Source: Tenodera sinensis (Eukaryota > Arthropoda > Insecta > Mantodea > Mantidae). From it: a stretch of DNA of 64,000 bases. Position 1 is the stretch's first letter. Each line of letters begins with the position of its first letter. Shown here piece after piece: positions 45,722-55,898 of this stretch. The notes below the pieces were generated by a model. That model worked only from the letters and a program-made list of their open reading frames with translations. It made no database searches and was not told the origin of the DNA. Location of the stretch: positions 272,449,888 to 272,513,887 of the forward strand of contig CM060964.1 of the NCBI GenBank assembly GCA_030765045.1, in the 5' to 3' direction. Both the position numbers and the translations under genes were made by a program.

Positions 45722-45905
45722 TATTTGAAAGGTGACGAAGGAGCAATTGGTGAAATGAGTGGCGGGGGGAAATGGAGAACCCAGAGAAAACCCGCCCAGA
45801 CGCCCTTCATCCACCACGAATACCACATGAGGGTCCCTGGGATCGAACCCGTGACACCCAGGTGGTAGGTGAACGGTCTAACCGCCCCGCCACGGCGCCA
45901 CATAT
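45722..45905 (-). mobile_element. tRNA-headed SINE related to S1 (3'-truncated or variant)
   Basis: The head ggcgccgtggcggggcggttag and box B gggttcgatccc are followed by an S1-like body. It lacks the gcgggcgttaaacac end, so it is a variant or truncated copy. Confidence 0.6.
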
Positions 45906-46845
45906 TTTATCTCTGTCAATTTGTAAAGGTGGAGAAAGCGTTGAGATATAATGTTACAAATACCTGTTTATTGAGGGTAGAAGTAGATAAAATTATATAC
46001 CTGAAATTACCGACTACCTATCGAGTCTGGGGCTGATGTTTTGCAGGTGTCACTTGCTCCCCCTCGCTGTTGATGCGACTCACAACTGCAGTTCTGGCAA
46101 CAGAAAGACAAACAATAACCACCGTCCAACCGATTTAGGTCCTTAAGCTGCAAAGTGCAGCCTACAGATTGAGAGCTCTAGACCACAAAGCATGGCAGTA
46201 GGATCTATAAACCTAAACCCCAATGATCCCGGATGGGAAAAATTGGTTTCAAATAACAACTAATATGTAAAAAAAGTATGGTATAAATGAGGAGTATGAG
46301 TATGAGAACCAAAACTTATTGGATAAGGCCACATATCAGTTTAAAACTCTGTCAATCCATCAGATTTCAATCCTTCCTTAGGTTTGCACCACTGCCACGC
46401 ATGCGCTATAGAGGAAAGATGGCATGTTTTGTGACATCGTCATAATTTTACAATAAAAGAAAGTGTAGCGTAGTAAAAAGGGTGCCTTGGTCATAGGCTC
46501 TAGAAGTTCTAACACCAAGTATAAAGGTAACTCTTAAGGTAAGTAGTCCAGTTATTAGTATAGTTCTTATGTACTCTGAAGATACTTCGAGGGTTATAGA
46601 CTCCATAGTTTAGGCAAAATTTCTTTGGCTATACTTCAGCACCAGTAGCCCCATATTAAATATTGATAAAAGTGAAATATAACTATGCAATTACTTTAGG
46701 AGGTTGTCTGGAGTTGATGTTGGCTCTTGGAAAGCCTGGAACACATCCCCGGCCCATTTCATGTTTGCTTTTACAGGAAAGTAATGACATAAGAACAACA
46801 CACTTCACCTTCCAGCTACAGTGTACAGATGAATAAATTGAATTA
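45906..46845. other. Unassigned sequence
   Basis: No coding frame or repeat recognised. Confidence 0.4.
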
Positions 46846-47064
46846 TTTTTTTGTTTAAGGACGTTGTTAATTGCCAGGATCATATCAGCGTTGCCGGTAT
46901 GCTGGAATTTTGTCTCGCAGGAGTTCCTTTGCATGCCAGTAAATCTACTGACATGAAGCTGTCGTTTTTAAACACACTTCAAAACCATCGGTCTGGGCCG
47001 GAATTGAACCCCCAACCTTGGTAACACTAGGCCGGAATCTAACCAACTGAGCCACACAGACCAA
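46846..47064 (-). mobile_element. tRNA-derived SINE, family S4
   Basis: The minus-strand head ggtctgtgtggctcagttgg with box B gggttcaattccgg is followed by a body ending caacgtccttaaac and an A-rich tail. It is the longer counterpart of 38548-38690. Confidence 0.8.
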
Positions 47065-47317
47065 TATGCAGACGGAGACCGCCAACCTAAATGAAAAATA
47101 AAATCCGCTGAATTGGCGATGTTTTGTGCTTGTGCTTGAAGGATTGAATCATAACCAAATTAAGGGGCACACTCGTTATATATGTGAGCAAAGTATTGCT
47201 TATAATTCATGTATCTACAGATGAGCATGTAAGCTTAGGTTTCTGATTCATGGGAATTTAGGTTTCACTGGCAGCTGAAACATGAATGCACTGATAGTGC
47301 CAACTACATATTCCCCT

Positions 47318-47545
47318 TCAGGTTGGTTACAGGATATGACAGTCTGGCAAAACATTTAAACAGAATTGGGATATATTCTTCACCACTCTGTCCTCTATGT
47401 GATCTGCAAGAGGAAATGGACCAAGACCACCTTCAAATATGCCCGGCCACTTCTAGTACCCCATCCATCAGTGAAAAATATTGGAGAGCAAGAGGATTAA
47501 TGACTTCATTGTCAGAAATCCAACATTCGCTAACATATTCCCCAA
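47318..47545 (+). pseudogene. 3' end of a LINE (zinc-knuckle C-terminus), duplicate of 61617-61825
   Basis: Encodes CPLCDLQEEMDQDHLQICP and flanks almost identical to the end of the LINE at 60.1-61.8 kb. It is a separate 5'-truncated insertion of the same family, which is usual for LINEs. Confidence 0.8.
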
Positions 47546-47619
47546 ATAGTTTATTTTATAATTATAATGATGACTACTATAACTATGACTACCACTACCA
47601 ATAACAGTACCACTTGTTA

Positions 47620-47758
47620 TTGTTATTGAACTCAATTTTCCATACTGAAAATGTAATAACTTTGTTTTATCTATATTCATTTTTAAATTATCATGTTCCA
47701 GATATTTAAGTAGGTCATTAAGAGAATCTGTAATAGAATTCTCCAGGAGATTCATGGT
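47620..47758 (-). pseudogene. LINE RT scrap
   Basis: The minus-strand LLKYLEHDNLKMNIDKTKLLHF fits the segment after the RT catalytic box (W-x-N-x-L-x-LN-x2-KTK). It is short and isolated. Confidence 0.4.
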
Positions 47759-48114
47759 TTTGTGCCAATAAAGTACAGTAGCTTTTAGCTACAGTACTGA
47801 TTGATGGCTTATTTGTCATTTCTTAATATGGCACAATTTGCTAAGTGTGTGATAAAGTTGGTACAAATAATTTGCATGTGCTGCCAACAGGAGTTGTGAC
47901 AGTTACTAACTGGCACAAATATTAGTTAGTTTATTGTAATTCAATATGGTGTAGTACACAATTGAATTCAAAGGTAAACAAGTGCATATAAGTAGCAAAA
48001 GACAAAATAACAAAACATTAATAATGATAACATACAAAGAACTGATTAACCAAGTAGTAGAGACTATGCACAATGAACTATTAACAGATTACAAAATACA
48101 TACATAACATTAAC

Positions 48115-48380
48115 TTTTTGATTACTGAACTTTTAACCTATTTAAAAATTCCTCTAGTGAATAGAACACATTGTTAACTAAATAAGTTTGTAAAGCAAAT
48201 TTGAATTTAGTGTAGTTTTCACACCTTTTAATTTCTGCTGGCAGTCTATTGTAGAATTTTGCACCAGCATAACTAGGCAGCTTTTCAAACTGGCTAAGTC
48301 TGTGCATTGTAATAGCCAAATCATTCTTTCTTGTGTTGTGGTCATGTGTATCTGAATTCCCTTCCCCTTCAAACCCTGCT
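48115..48380 (-). pseudogene. C-terminal fragment of a LINE/RT-type protein
   Basis: The minus strand gives HNTRKNDLAITMHRLSQFEK, then YAGAKFYNRLPAEIK and FALQTYLVNNVFYSLEEFLN. This pattern closes many CR1/L2/RTE-like LINE RT proteins in invertebrates. A frameshift separates its first part. The 47620-47758 scrap is in the wrong order to be its RT. Confidence 0.5.
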
Positions 48381-50499
48381 AGCGCCTAGACTCGATGTCC
48401 AGAACACCGGAAGTCCGAGCCAGATATGAAGTGGTATGGATCCATAGAATAGTAATATAATATGGTTGCAAACTTGTAACTCGCTCACGCTTCCTTCACT
48501 TCTATAGTTTGCCATTGCCAGAAAAGTCATTTCATTACACGTATAAGAGTAATAAGAATAATGCTTTTATTCTCAATGTAACCATGGAGTATACAAACAA
48601 TATATGCATTTCATTTTATTAAGGTAGTGTCATAGCACAGAGGCACTACCTTAAGAGCCACCCCTATTAGGTTTTATATGCATAAGCAAATTAACTGCAC
48701 AATACAATCTGGTAATCACAATACCAGATGTAACTAGACATATTGTAGAATAAGGATCGGCAGTTGGGCAAGGTTAACATGATGAAGTGGGGAGAGGCAG
48801 ACACACAGTATAGAACAGAATAACGACATCTGTGGCAAGAGAGCAGTGCTGAGTGTACTAGGTGACAAACCGCTGAGGCGTATCAGAAATATGAAACTGC
48901 AGAATTATTTATACAGAAGTGTTACTATAAGCACTACATATACATGCTGGACAACTAAGTTAACACAAAATTAGCTCTATTAAGAGTAAAATAATTCTGA
49001 AACAAACCTCTTATGATGAAGTCAGGTCTTTTAGGAACTTAATTGTACATTTTCAGTTAATGTGTATGTGTGCGACCACATGACTCACGTTCTTTGCTGT
49101 AATAATAACATTAGACAATAGACATGTTGCACACTCATTAGCGATAAGATAACAAAATATTCATCCAGCCACAGACTATCAGGTCAAATTTTAACTTCCA
49201 TTCACTTGCTTGATTCACTGTACTCTGCAGTGGCACAGTGTGGTGTGTGGGCTTGGGTATGCACTTTGAACTCATGTTAAAGTTATGCATATATAAAATT
49301 TCTAAATACTATAATAAATTAGTGGATTTTGTTCAAACTCATATCAGGTATAATACATATGAGGCCCTTAGTATCAAAGACAGACATATTCACAGTGAGT
49401 TCAAGTTCCCATTTTCACCGGATGGCATTATGTCGGAGTTTGAGAGTAATCACCTGTTTTAAATGTCACAATGTATTAATTTGGTCTGTTTCTGAATGGA
49501 ACAACATTCACCATTAAATTGAACGCAAGAAGATTAATAGGAACACTTGAAGTACCCATGTCAACCGGCGGGATTATGTCCATTTTGATACTAGACATCT
49601 CATGTCCGAAATGATGCACATTTAAATTTTCATTGCAATATCTTTAACACCTTTAAGTTAATTATCTTTCCTAGCTATTTGTTTGGCAGCGTACCTGAAA
49701 TGCTCCCCATGGTGAAAATGTCAAAATTTTTATAATTTTAAATATTCTATTATAGATGAGTACTCTCAAAAGAATGTTGGGAACAGAAAATGTTGTAGTG
49801 CTTTGGTTTATTAAATAAAAACTGTTAACTTCGAAAAAATAATATTTTCACTATGTTTATAGTTTTCATACAACTTTATAATTCATCAAGTGGTAATTTT
49901 AAAATTACAGAAAAATCACTCCCACTGTGTTTTCTGCAATCTCAGGTTATTGATTACAAGCACTCAGATTCCATATTTGGAGCAGTAGGTTTCCAGGAAA
50001 AACAGTGTACTTTCTATAACACATGTTTTCCTTGTAGTAAACCCTGCAGATGCACGTTGGCAATGTGCATATCATGCCTTCAGTTTTTTGGTGTATTTTT
50101 CTCTTTTACTGTTAAAAATGCTGCTTTTTGTACTCTGGCACATACAGAAGAAGTGAAAAATATAAAATTAACCTTCACTGTCAAACAAAATACTGGAAAA
50201 CTGAAAACAGATAATTGATTCATAGCAGATACTTCTCAGCAAGCACTTCACCAAATGAATTAGTATATAGATAATAGAAAAACTTACCTAAGGAAAACTG
50301 GCAGGGTATGCAACACATCACCCACATCCATTGATGCTATGCTCATGCTACTCTGTCATACCTGTCATGTTACTGCTGCACTACAACGGAACTGAACTCT
50401 CTACCCTGCTTGCCCAGTATGGATATGGGCTAGTACAGGATGCCCAGAGATGTTTGCCCACATGTTGACCACTGCTGTAGAATATCTTTCTGCATCAGA
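48381..50499. other. Mostly noncoding, with one perfect 11-bp hairpin
   Basis: 48619-48629 pairs with 48644-48654 (ttaaggtagtg arms, 14-nt loop). A Cys-rich 121-residue frame at 49853-50218 has no recognised family and no support. Nothing else is seen. Confidence 0.4.
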
Positions 50500-50715
50500 C
50501 TGCAACTCCACATGAAATCACCTTACAGTATTGTTTCTCTGATCACAATGTTTTTTGCCACCTTGCCTTCGCTCACTTGTCGTTTTGATACCAACTTTGA
50601 CATCATCTGTATTCTTCACATGACTGGATTCTGTACAAAATTATCCATGAGTAAACACTGGCTCAGGAAGATATATGCTAGTTTCTTAAATGTCTGCCCT
50701 TGTGCTTTATTTATA

Positions 50716-50911
50716 TGGCCGACACAAAATTTAATGGTGGATGGCTCAACACATTACCTTGCCTTGCGCTGTTGTGTAGCTAAACATGCTGTTAAATCAC
50801 ACTGTAAAGCTGATGATAAAATTATCATTTGCACCCACAAGCTTATTTGTGTAACAGGAAATAGAATTGTAATGGTCACCTATCAGCTGCCACTAAATTT
50901 TGTGTCTGCCA
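50716..50911. mobile_element. MITE family D, copy 1 (TA target)
   Basis: Terminal inverted repeats tggccgacacaaaatttaat and (reverse complement) tggcagacacaaaatttagt are flanked by TA on both sides (50714-50715, 50912-50913). Removing it re-joins the helicase motif, with one extra base left. Copy 2 is at 59792-60070. Confidence 0.85.
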
Positions 50912-51276
50912 TAGTTCATATCAAATACTAGCTGTAATGGGAAGGCATGTTGGGATTAGTTGAAATTAACTTTATTCTTGGCAGGAAGATAACATTTCCC
51001 TTTCCAGTTCCAGTAATTGCTTGCAATGTTATAGATTAAGGCACACAACACCAACTGTTCCCTAACCCCGACTCCCAAGTTCATTTTCCTGATTAGCATA
51101 ACAATAATATCAACTTTCAGAATGTGTTTGGGTGGTGGCATTCCTGAAGGAGTAATGGAATTCAAGTTAAGTCTTTCTGCTGGGTCATCTGCGATGTTGG
51201 AGTCTACACTAAATACTTTGGAACTTCCTTCAGTTACACCTAATACTTCTTTATTGATACGGTAACTTTATTTTTG

Positions 51277-51331
51277 TAGGGGCCCAAATGACCTAGTTGT
51301 CAACAGGCTCTTAAACATCACTCACTCACTC
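51277..51331 (+). mobile_element. Micro-retroposon (µS), copy b
   Basis: A 55-bp copy with the core gggcccaaatgacctagttg and ggctcttaaac, then (cact)n. It is flanked by tattttt(t)g-type TSDs (near 51269-51276 and 51332-51340). It interrupts the helicase pseudogene. Confidence 0.7.
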
Positions 51332-51408
51332 TATTTTTTGCATATTAATGTCCTCCAACGTAGTGTTATATCAGACGATGAATGAATTAAATTAGTGAAA
51401 TGATTTAA

Positions 51409-51505
51409 AAGGTAGAACTGGAACCGAAATATTTAGTGCCACAGCTGTGATACTGAATTTTTCAGTTTCAGTTCTACCTCTCAAACATTGCCCACCCACA
51501 GCTCG
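51409..51505. repeat. Foldback scrap of the S5 SINE tail
   Basis: An inverted aggtagaactggaac / gtttcagttctacct pair matches the tail of the array units at 54.1-55.4 kb in head-to-head arrangement. It is a decayed second instance of the same foldback. Confidence 0.6.
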
Positions 51506-51540
51506 TTGGATGAAAATCTGTAAATAATTCAAAATTAATT

Positions 51541-51562
51541 TTTTTTTTTTTTTTTTTTTTTT
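51541..51562. repeat. Poly(T) tract
   Basis: A 22-26 nt T run with no recognised retroposed body beside it. Confidence 0.7.
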
Positions 51563-52125
51563 GCTTTTTACTGTGTTTGCACTCCATACCTTCATTTGGG
51601 ACCTTTGCTTTACTAATATCAGCAATATTCACCACTCTGTATGGCCTTTGAGACATTCCTGAACACAGTACTGTAAGGCAAATTCCAATTTTGATTGTAA
51701 TATTTCTTAAAGCTTATTTTTTAGTATTTTATATTACTTAAAATACATTACATGTTGAAATGTTTAACTGATTAACTTCTAATTTTTGACAAAACTTCAT
51801 GACTGGTTACTCAAGACTTCCAAAGGTGTTTTAAATTGTATAATAATGTTATTTTTATTACTTATTTTCATAGCCTGATATTCATAAAGTTGAAAAATAT
51901 TAAAATACAAAGGGCTTAGCCTTCTTTTCTGGCACGGCTTCATTTGAATTTTAAAGAACTCAAATGTGGCATCTTAATAATAGTCTGTATAAGGCAAAAT
52001 AAAATCCTTAGTATGATGTAAAACAAGTTTGACCAGGGCTTTGAAATTCCATGCTCTTTAGAAGACTATAAAAATGTATGAGTATCAAGTTCTCAGTTGA
52101 GAAAAATATAACTAAACTGAACTAC
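51563..52125. other. Noncoding AT-rich sequence
   Basis: No feature recognised. Confidence 0.4.
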
Positions 52126-52459
52126 ACCCCTGTGCAACAGCCCTTACTAGGCCAAGGCTGACTGCCTGGCCTCTGTGTCCCCCGCCTCAACTCGCTGCAG
52201 GTGTCATGAGTGGGATGCATAACTGGAGGGCAGGATGTGGTCAGCACCTTGGGCTCTCCCAACCGTTTATGCTCTCTTCACGATCAGAGGCCACTACTTC
52301 TTAAGTAGCTCCTCAATTGGCCCCTCAGGGACCTAATGATCCTTAGTGCACCCCAGACCAGGTCTCCCAGCAGGAGAAAATCCCCAAGCTGGTACCAGGA
52401 ATCGAACCAGGGTCTTCACTTGGTAAGTAGCTGTGGCACTACTGCACTAAGGAGATGAG
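52126..52459 (-). mobile_element. tRNA-derived SINE, family S2
   Basis: On the minus strand this is a diverged full-length partner of 13924-14262. The head has box B ggttcgattcctgg, the body has caattgaggagctactt, and it ends gggctgttgcac. Confidence 0.8.
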
Positions 52460-52779
52460 CTTTAAAAAAGTGTGTTTGAAAATTCAAACCAATAACTAGG
52501 AATATTTCAAATGGCTAGGACCACAAAAAATTTCACATAACTTGTAAGTTTAAAATGAGATCTCCATACTTTGGGTAATATATATTTTGTCTTACTACAG
52601 TTTACCGCTTATATAAAAAGCTTAAATAATACTTTAATATAAATCTTAAGAGTCATTTTTAAGAAAGCCAACCTTTAAAATAAAGGTCCATATAAGAGGT
52701 AGTTTGAGAAGGGGAGCAGGGATTCTCTTGAAAATCTTAGTGGTGCATTCCTGCAAGATACTGAACTCAACTACCAGGC

Positions 52780-53010
52780 TCATACTGTGCGAGTGTGTGC
52801 ATGTGAACTATTTCAAAAACGGCTCTTAACGATTTTGATTAAGGTTCCATATTTTTAAGTTATTTTCATGACAATTGACAATTTCATCAATCTCATTTTT
52901 TTGTAGAGTGAACAATATAGAGTTATTTGCTTCAATTTTCCAATTCTTAAGTACTCTCAAGAAGTATCTTATTTGTTTTTTAATTTCTTCAGTATATTTA
53001 TATTTCATAT
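52780..53010 (+). repeat. Family R, partial copy
   Basis: Contains caaaaacggctcttaacg, ttttgattaa and gtagagtgaacaatatag, matching the central and right parts of R. Both ends are lost. Confidence 0.5.
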
Positions 53011-53526
53011 AGATCTTATCTTGCTACAAACCTCATCTTTAATTTCTATTTCCTGAGTTCATCTCTCATCTTTATTCACTATCCCTCTTTCTCAACTTTT
53101 ATCACCTTCACTCTTGTAACTGTTATTCATCAGTGTATGTTATACACTTAGCTATGCCAATTTCACTACCTCAATATGACCTCTCTTCCACTGCATCACA
53201 ACTTGTAGTAATACAGCACCTAGCCACCGAGCTTTGCACAGCATTTCCCCTCCCCCCTTTTTGGTGACATGTATTTTCTTTCTTTTCTTTTTTTTGGGGG
53301 GGGAATACTTATTTTGATAAACCTGAAAAGCAAAACGTTAACTAAATGAAGCTTTTTATTGCAATTGTGAAGAGCCATTTCTGAGATACAAGAGATCCAG
53401 AGATACATATGAATATTTCACAAGCACCATCACTCCAGCCGTAAAACGTCACTGCTAAACGCAGGCCTCCCCAATAGGTACCTACCTAATTTGAGGTTTT
53501 TGTAAAGCATTTGTTCCACTATGTTT

Positions 53527-53673
53527 CAGCTCTTGGGTGCTGCAGTCGACTCTTCCAGGGCACTAACACGTTGGCCAAGGTCATTCAACTTTCTGCTGAG
53601 ATCTTCCATAGCTTCCTTAACCCCGGTCAGTCGCCTGTTGGTATTTTCCAATAGCTGTATCCTGGAGTTTACA
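53527..53673 (-). CDS. Possible terminal exon encoding a coiled coil
   Basis: The minus-strand frame reads VNSRIQLLENTNRRLTGVKE, AMEDLSRKLNDLGQRVSALE, then ESTAAPKS and a stop at 53527-53529. It has a regular heptad pattern and good codon balance. The frame is bounded upstream by the start of an R repeat (53674), so the preceding exon would lie beyond it or the gene is truncated. No family is recognised; it could be the last exon of a host gene. Confidence 0.35.
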
Positions 53674-54097
53674 TTTTACTTTCTCTACTGGTAAGTAGGA
53701 GAAGTATTGTGTTCCACCCAAAAATTTTATGTTGAGTTTTCACCGGAAATATGTTTTGAGACCTCCTGAATACAAATAAAAGCATTTTCAGAAAATGGTG
53801 CGGTGCGGTGCGGTAGCGGTAGCGGTAGCGGTGCGGTGCGGTGCGGTGCGGTGCGTGTGTTTGCGTGTGTGTGTGCGACAGCATAACTCAAAAACCAAAA
53901 GTAGGTTAAAAACCAAAGTTGGTATTTAAGTTTAATGTCTTTCAAGGATACGACACGAAGATTTTGAAGAATATAGCCCCGCCCTAAGCTACGTTTAGAT
54001 GGAAAATTTTGTTTTTCTTGAAAATGGCTCTAACGATTTTGATTAAAATGTCATATGTTTGAGATATTTTTATGACAAATGAAACATATATTTTGAA
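53674..54097 (+). repeat. Family R, copy 5 (left part)
   Basis: Begins actttctctactggtaag. Its central simple repeat is here (gcggt)n/(agcggt)n at 53799-53853 instead of GT. It is interrupted at 54098 by the S5 array and resumes at 55407. Confidence 0.85.
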
Positions 54098-54200
54098 TTA
54101 TTATTTATTTATGCCAACAAACTTACTGTTGGTGTTTTTAAACACACAAGCCGTGTGTGGGCAAAGTTTAAGAGGTAGAACTGGAACTTAAAAATTCAAT

Positions 54201-54272
54201 GCCACAACTGGGATTTGAACCACAGACCTTCCGCTTGCCGGGCGGACGCTCTAACCACTGAGCTATTGTGGT
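54201..54272 (-). repeat. tRNA-like head of the inverted S5 unit
   Basis: Reverse complement of the direct heads, with the same A and B boxes. Confidence 0.75.
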
Positions 54273-54325
54273 TTACCAGGACAAATACGAACTGGCTTGA
54301 GAATTTGATGCCATTCTGGCAGTTT

Positions 54326-54397
54326 GTCACAATAGCTCAGTGGTTAGAGCGTCTGCCCGGCAAGCGGAAGGTCTGTGGTTCAAATCCCAGTTGTGGC
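54326..54397 (+). repeat. tRNA-like head, direct S5 unit 1
   Basis: A 72-nt cloverleaf-like sequence with a 7-bp acceptor pairing (gtcacaa/ttgtggc), a D arm and an anticodon arm with loop ccggcaa. The T arm pairs only with a bulge and the base 5' of the anticodon is not T. It is read as a SINE head, not a working tRNA(Ala-GGC). Confidence 0.75.
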
Positions 54398-54651
54398 ATT
54401 GAATTTTTAAGTTCCAGTTCTACCTCTTAAACTTTGCCCACACACGGCTTGTGTGTTTAAAAACACCAACAGTAAGTTTGTTGGCATAAATAAATAATAA
54501 TTACCATGTGAAGGTTATTTAATCCTGGGATATAAAGTACTTACAATAGTAAGTCACCATTGGGGTAATTGTTTCTGATGTGAGACCGCCTTGGTGGTTT
54601 ACCAGGACAAATACGAACTGGCTTGAGAATTTGATGCCATTCTAGCAGTTT

Positions 54652-54723
54652 GTCACAATAGCTCAGTGGTTAGAGCGTCCGCCCGGCAAGCGGAAGGTCT
54701 GTGGTTCAAATCCCAGTTGTGGC
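54652..54723 (+). repeat. tRNA-like head, direct S5 unit 2
   Basis: Starts 326 bp after unit 1, with an essentially identical sequence (gtccgcccgg variant). Confidence 0.75.
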
Positions 54724-54977
54724 ATTGAACTTTTAAGTTCCAGTTCCACCCCTTAAACTTTGCCCACACACGGCTTGTGTGTTTAAAAACACCATCAGTA
54801 AGTTTGTTGGCATAAATAAATAATAATTACCATGTGAAGGTTATTTAATCCTGGGATATAACGTACTTACAATAGTAAGTCACCATTGGGGTAGTTGTTT
54901 CTGATGTGAGACTGCCTTTGTGGTTTACCAGGACAAATACGAACTGGCTTGAGAATTTGATGCCATTCTGGCAGTTT

Positions 54978-55049
54978 GTCACAATAGCTCAGTGGTTAGA
55001 GCGTCCGCCCGGCAAGCGGAAGGTCTGTGGTTCAAATCCCAGTTGTGGC
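54978..55049 (+). repeat. tRNA-like head, direct S5 unit 3
   Basis: Starts 326 bp after unit 2, with the same sequence. Confidence 0.75.
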
Positions 55050-55303
55050 ATTGAATTTTTAAGTTCCAGTTCTACCTCTTAAACTTTGCCCACACACGGC
55101 TTGTGTGTTTAAAAACACCAACAGTAAGTTTGTTGGCATAAATAAATAATAATTACCATGTGAAGGTTATTAATTCCTGGGATATAACGTACTTACAATA
55201 GTAAGTCACCATTGGGGTAATTGTTTCTGATGTGAGACTGCCTTTGTGGTTTACCAGGACAAATGCGAACTGGCTTGAGAATTTGATGCCATTCTGGCAG
55301 TTT

Positions 55304-55375
55304 GTCACAATAGCTCAGTGGTTAGAGCGTCCGCCCGGCAAGCGGAAGGTCTGTGGTTCAAATCCCAGTTGTGGC
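55304..55375 (+). repeat. tRNA-like head, direct S5 unit 4
   Basis: Starts 326 bp after unit 3. The unit is cut at 55406, within its tail (ccagttctacctctt). Confidence 0.75.
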
Positions 55376-55406
55376 ATTGAATTTTTGAGTTCCAGTTCTA
55401 CCTCTT

Positions 55407-55870
55407 ATATATTTTGAAATTTCTGGCTATAGCCCCTGTAATCGCATTTTCTCTGGACGACTTTTGCATAACTGGTAAACCGTTAGAGATAGACCAAATC
55501 ATACTGTACAAAAAATGTAGATCTTGCTAAAATACACAATTTACATCCAAATGCATTTTTTGATTGCATGAACCATTTTAGGGATATTCCTTATTATGTG
55601 TGTGCATTTTCCAGTATTTAAATTTTTCTCAAATAGAAACTCATTATACACTTCTTATCTCTTGGCTGTGCAAAGAGAACGGAATTTCAAAGCTTCAAAA
55701 GATCTTAATATTGCTCAAAGCCTACTGCATTTTCAATTTCCCCTTGCACTGTGTCTTGCACCTACAAGAAAATCAGCCTTTAGGTAACTTCTGTAAATGT
55801 TTATCTTAACTAACATGAAGATGGAGAAATAAGAGTTTGTAAGAATTTATAAGACTTTTTTATATCTCGA
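55407..55870 (+). repeat. Family R, copy 5 (right part)
   Basis: Resumes with aaatttctggctatagcccc and continues through gttagagatagaccaaatc to aataagagtttgtaagaat. Confidence 0.85.
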
Positions 55871-55898
55871 GCGCCAGTATCAGGTCTGTTCACTAGAG

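Larger units (their letters stand above)
50500..51380 (-). pseudogene. Pif1/Helitron-type helicase, C-terminal part (interrupted)
   Basis: Minus-strand pieces in order: INKEVLGVTEGSSKVFSVDS, LNSITPSGMPPPKHILKV, FPLQLVFDM, INKAQGQTFKKLAYIF and VKNTDDVKVGIK. They match the late motifs of Pif1 helicases as carried by Helitrons (iN..vL, SxDS, LNSLTPSGMPPH, FPxxLAFAMTINKAQGQT, VKV). There are frameshifts, and it is interrupted by a MITE (50716-50911) inside the last helicase motif and by a micro-retroposon (51277-51331). No Rep domain or Helitron end is seen, so the source may be a Helitron or a Pif1-like gene. Confidence 0.7.
54098..54500. repeat. 173-bp near-perfect palindrome with 57-bp spacer
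   Basis: 54098-54270 and 54328-54500 are reverse complements with one mismatch seen (the c/t of gtcygcccgg). Transcripts would form a very long hairpin. Confidence 0.9.
54098..55406. mobile_element. S5 array: palindrome plus tandem pol III-type units
   Basis: The whole block is flanked by the 12-bp direct repeat atatattttgaa (54086-54097, 55407-55418), inside R copy 5. It consists of one inverted unit (54098-54270), a 57-bp spacer, and direct units at an exact 326-bp period. Each unit contains a tRNA-like head with box A tagctcagtgg and box B ggttcaaatcc. The array ends within the fourth direct unit. Copies differ at only a few sites. Confidence 0.9.

Noticed and set aside
49853..50218. Cys-rich 121-residue frame
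   Set aside because: No recognised family, AT-rich context, and adjacent to repeats. A chance frame is likely.
54326..55375. Cluster of four tRNA(Ala) genes
   Set aside because: The T arm needs a bulge, the base before the anticodon is not T, and the heads are embedded in larger 326-bp units with SINE-like tails.
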